This document shows positions 12,825 to 15,007 of a DNA stretch of 15,007 bases, piece after piece. Below the pieces are notes generated by a model that was not told the origin of the DNA, searched no databases, and saw nothing but the letters and a program-made list of their open reading frames with translations. The first letter of the stretch is position 1. Each line of letters opens with the position of its first letter. Source of the DNA: Treponema sp. (GTDB lineage: Bacteria; Spirochaetota; Spirochaetia; Treponematales; Breznakiellaceae); contig JAIROH010000277.1 of NCBI GenBank assembly GCA_031257595.1, positions 1 through 15,007 on the forward strand. Direction: 5' to 3'. The position numbers and the translations under genes were made by a program.

Positions 12825-15007
12825 TTTCCTGCTCATTCTGCTTTGCATCGCCGGTACCGGCGTTTCAGGATTCGCGTTTTGGCGGGAGTACAACCGTACC
12901 CTGGTCAAACTGAACGAAGGGCCGGTAGGGAGCATTGTGTTTAAAAACCGTACCGCTCACCGGAAAATAGAAAACCGCATCGCCTGGGATCGGCTTAAGC
13001 AGGAGTCTCCGGTATACAACGGCGATACGATCCGTACCGCCGAAGAGTCCGAAGCGTTTATCACGTTTGAAGACCAGGTAACAAAAGTCAATCTTTATGA
13101 AAATACGCTGATACAGATTTTTTATGGCGTCCGGGGAACCCGGATTGATTTTTCGGGTGGTAATTTTGACGTTAATTCCGGCGCCCGGAGCGTTGTTATT
13201 GCCAGCGGCGCTTCCACGATTGAACTTGAAAGCGGCAGCCATGCCAGTCTGAACGGCGGCGGGGAAAATCTTAGCCTTTCGGTACATGCGGGCCAGGCGA
13301 AGCTTAACGACGGCAGGAAACTTGAATCCGGCGCTATGCTTTCCCTTTTGAATGACGGAACGGTCGATGCCGACCCCGCCATTGCCGTAACATCCTTCGG
13401 GCGCTTTGTCCGTATCCTCGGTTCGGCAAGAGGGACGGCTTCCGCGGATTTTCTCTTGAACACCGTCAATTTTGGTCCCGATACCCATGTGATTTTGGAA
13501 GTAGCCCGGGACAAGAGGTTTTCCCGTATAATCCAGACCAGAGATGTACGCGGCGTCTCTTCGGTTTCCGTGGCGCTGGAACCGGGGGAATACTGGTGGC
13601 GGGTCTATCCCGTAGAGGGAAGCGGCAGGGAGATTCCGGGCTGGGGTTACGATTCAGGCAGAATCGAGGTGCTTCCTTTCGCGGCGGTATTGACCGTTGC
13701 CCCCTCCCCATCACAGGAATTTGCGTTTTCGGGCGAAGCATCCATTCCCTTTTCGTGGACAGCCGTGGAAGGCGCGGGCGCGTATGTGCTTGAAGTTTCC
13801 GGCGATCAAAACATGGCCAATCCCGTGGTATCCCGCCAGGTACAGGGAACTTCCGTGGTACAGGCCGGCCTGGAACCGGGCCGCTGGTATTGGCGGGTAA
13901 CTCCGGTATTTTCGGACCAGATCAGGGGAACGGCTCTTCCCTCGGAAACAGGCGTTTTTTCCGTTGTCAGGACCAACGCCGCTCCGGCGGCCCCGGCGCT
14001 TACTGTTCCGGCCCAAAACGGAATCCTCAGCATGGATAATCCCCTGTTATCCTGGAAGTACGATCCCGGCGCCGTTTTCTGGACTGTAGAAGTGGCGGAT
14101 AACCCTCAAGTGTCGAATCCCCTGCTGCGGCAGGACAGCGCTTCGAATTTTTATTCTCTGCCCGCCGGAGTCCTTCAACAAGACAAGGTATATTTCTGGC
14201 GGGTTATCGCCCAGAGCGTACAAAATCTGCGTTCTTCTTCTCCGGTACAGTCTTTTATTGCGGAAGACAAGGTATACCGGCAAAAAAGCGTTTTTCCCCC
14301 GGATGACTATTCCATTGCCTCGGAAGGGCTTGGCGAAATGCGTTTTACCTATGAGTCCAATGTTCCTTCCCGGAATTACTTCCAGGTTTCTTCAAAAAAT
14401 GATTTTTCTTCATTGACGATCAACGATCCGGTAGGAAGCGAAGGCTCTTACTCCGTTTCGGGGCTTGGGCCGGGAATATGGTATTGGCGGATTTACGCGG
14501 AAGGCAAAAACGGCCCGGTTAGTTCCGTTCCCCGGCGTTTGAATATCGTTTCCGCTTCCGAAGCGCCGCGTATCTCCGGCCCCGCATCTTTAAGCCGGGG
14601 AACCGAGCTGCAACTGGGCTGGAATTCCCTTAATTTCGCTTCGTACCAGGTTGACCTATACAGCGCGCGCGATCCCCGGAATCCCGTTGAGCGGCAGCTT
14701 ACGGCAAACAATTTCGCCGTCCTTTCCACCGATTCCCTGGAACCGGGGGATTATATCGTCAATGTAGCCGGTTTGAATCATGAGACGGCCAGATCCGCCC
14801 GGATTACCGGAGTTCCCGCGGAGGCCCGCTTTACCGTCGTGGCGCCCGAACCGGTACGGCCGCCGGTCATCGTAGTTCCGGCCGTTGCGCCGGAGCCGGC
14901 CGCCGTGCCGGAGCCGGTCACCGTACCCGAACCGGTACGGCCGGTCGCCGTAGTTCCGACCGTCATACCCGAACCGGCCGCCGTACCCAGGCCGGCCGCC
15001 GTGCCCG
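12787..15007 (+). CDS. Membrane-anchored FecR-domain protein with beta-sandwich modules, partial
   Basis: The 740 codons in the window encode an N-terminal signal anchor (MRKKK, hydrophobic about 12-32) and a long extracytoplasmic part; the C-terminus lies beyond the right edge. Residues about 70-165 form a FecR-type domain (PVYNGDTIRTAEESEAFITF, VNLYENTLIQI). Then come several modules of roughly 100-120 residues, each with a Trp-Arg strand: YWWRVYPV (269-276), WYWRVTPVF (367-375), YFWRVIAQ (469-476) and WYWRIYAEG (565-573), resembling fibronectin III-like folds. From residue 687 a Pro-Glu-Val repeat tail begins. ATG 12787 has AAGG at 12774-12777 and overlaps the cyclase gene by 38 bp, so the two are co-translated. 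No FecI-type sigma factor is seen, so a FecR role in iron signalling is not supported; a structural or peptidoglycan-associated role, or a partner of the cyclase, is possible. Confidence 0.85.
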   Translation, partial: MRKKKNTKSRAVDFLLILLCIAGTGVSGFAFWREYNRTLVKLNEGPVGSIVFKNRTAHRKIENRIAWDRLKQESPVYNGDTIRTAEESEAFITFEDQVTKVNLYENTLIQIFYGVRGTRIDFSGGNFDVNSGARSVVIASGASTIELESGSHASLNGGGENLSLSVHAGQAKLNDGRKLESGAMLSLLNDGTVDADPAIAVTSFGRFVRILGSARGTASADFLLNTVNFGPDTHVILEVARDKRFSRIIQTRDVRGVSSVSVALEPGEYWWRVYPVEGSGREIPGWGYDSGRIEVLPFAAVLTVAPSPSQEFAFSGEASIPFSWTAVEGAGAYVLEVSGDQNMANPVVSRQVQGTSVVQAGLEPGRWYWRVTPVFSDQIRGTALPSETGVFSVVRTNAAPAAPALTVPAQNGILSMDNPLLSWKYDPGAVFWTVEVADNPQVSNPLLRQDSASNFYSLPAGVLQQDKVYFWRVIAQSVQNLRSSSPVQSFIAEDKVYRQKSVFPPDDYSIASEGLGEMRFTYESNVPSRNYFQVSSKNDFSSLTINDPVGSEGSYSVSGLGPGIWYWRIYAEGKNGPVSSVPRRLNIVSASEAPRISGPASLSRGTELQLGWNSLNFASYQVDLYSARDPRNPVERQLTANNFAVLSTDSLEPGDYIVNVAGLNHETARSARITGVPAEARFTVVAPEPVRPPVIVVPAVAPEPAAVPEPVTVPEPVRPVAVVPTVIPEPAAVPRPAAVP
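14845..15007 (+). repeat. Pro-Glu-Val repeat tail of the FecR-domain protein
   Basis: The DNA repeats motifs such as GAACCGGTACGGCCG and CCGGCCGCCGTGCCGGAG, encoding PEPxxV units. A larger unit of 20-21 residues beginning PEPVRP and ending PEPAAV occurs twice (residues 687-707 and 714-733), separated by PEPVTV. The array continues past the window edge. Such Pro-rich segments are stiff and extended and often span the periplasm, as in TonB. Confidence 0.8.

Noticed and set aside
1..15007. CRISPR arrays, insertion-sequence transposases, integrases, tRNA or rRNA genes
   Set aside because: No regularly spaced direct repeats with unique spacers, no transposase or integrase motifs and no RNA-gene structures were seen. 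The tandem repeats present are inside coding regions.

Overview
The window reads as chromosomal DNA from a spirochaete, most likely a Treponema of the kind that lives on plant sugars. This is inference: no rRNA or other marker gene is present. It rests on moderately GC-rich coding DNA, a ChvE/GguA-type sugar ABC transporter, LytS/YesN-type regulation of sugar use, a lipoprotein-like substrate-binding protein with a loose lipobox, and a two-membrane-segment adenylate cyclase followed by a FecR-domain protein.

Region 1 (1-3404, minus strand) is a sugar-uptake locus. Reading leftwards it holds a lipoprotein-type sugar-binding protein, a second ChvE-like secreted sugar-binding protein, and the first two thirds of a GguA/MmsA-type double ATPase that runs off the left edge. 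A strong promoter lies so close to the first gene that its mRNA is predicted to be leaderless. A perfect 16-bp hairpin separates the ChvE-like gene from the ATPase gene.

Region 2 (about 3405-5138) looks like an accessory insert. A visibly A+T-richer gene on the opposite strand encodes an orphan HipA-like Ser/Thr kinase. It is preceded by a structured 5' leader and followed by a 94-bp non-coding element with perfect 14-bp inverted ends and by a second GC-rich hairpin.

Region 3 (5139-10748, minus strand) is a four-gene operon with 3-10 bp gaps or overlaps: xylulokinase (xylB), a membrane-anchored periplasmic sugar-binding protein, a LytS-type histidine kinase and a YesN-type AraC response regulator. 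The binding protein, kinase and regulator match the layout of the XylFII-LytS-YesN D-xylose three-component system described in Clostridium beijerinckii. The likely logic is that xylose outside the cell is sensed by the anchored binding protein plus the kinase, the regulator switches on the transporter of region 1, and XylB phosphorylates xylulose inside. The kinase carries an unusual run of six-residue repeats inside its ATP-binding domain.

Region 4 (10749-15007, plus strand) diverges from the xylose operon. It encodes a membrane class III adenylate cyclase with a large extracytoplasmic sensor region. Overlapping it by 38 bp is a membrane-anchored FecR-domain protein with several Trp-Arg beta-sandwich-like modules and a Pro-Glu-rich repeat tail that runs off the right edge.
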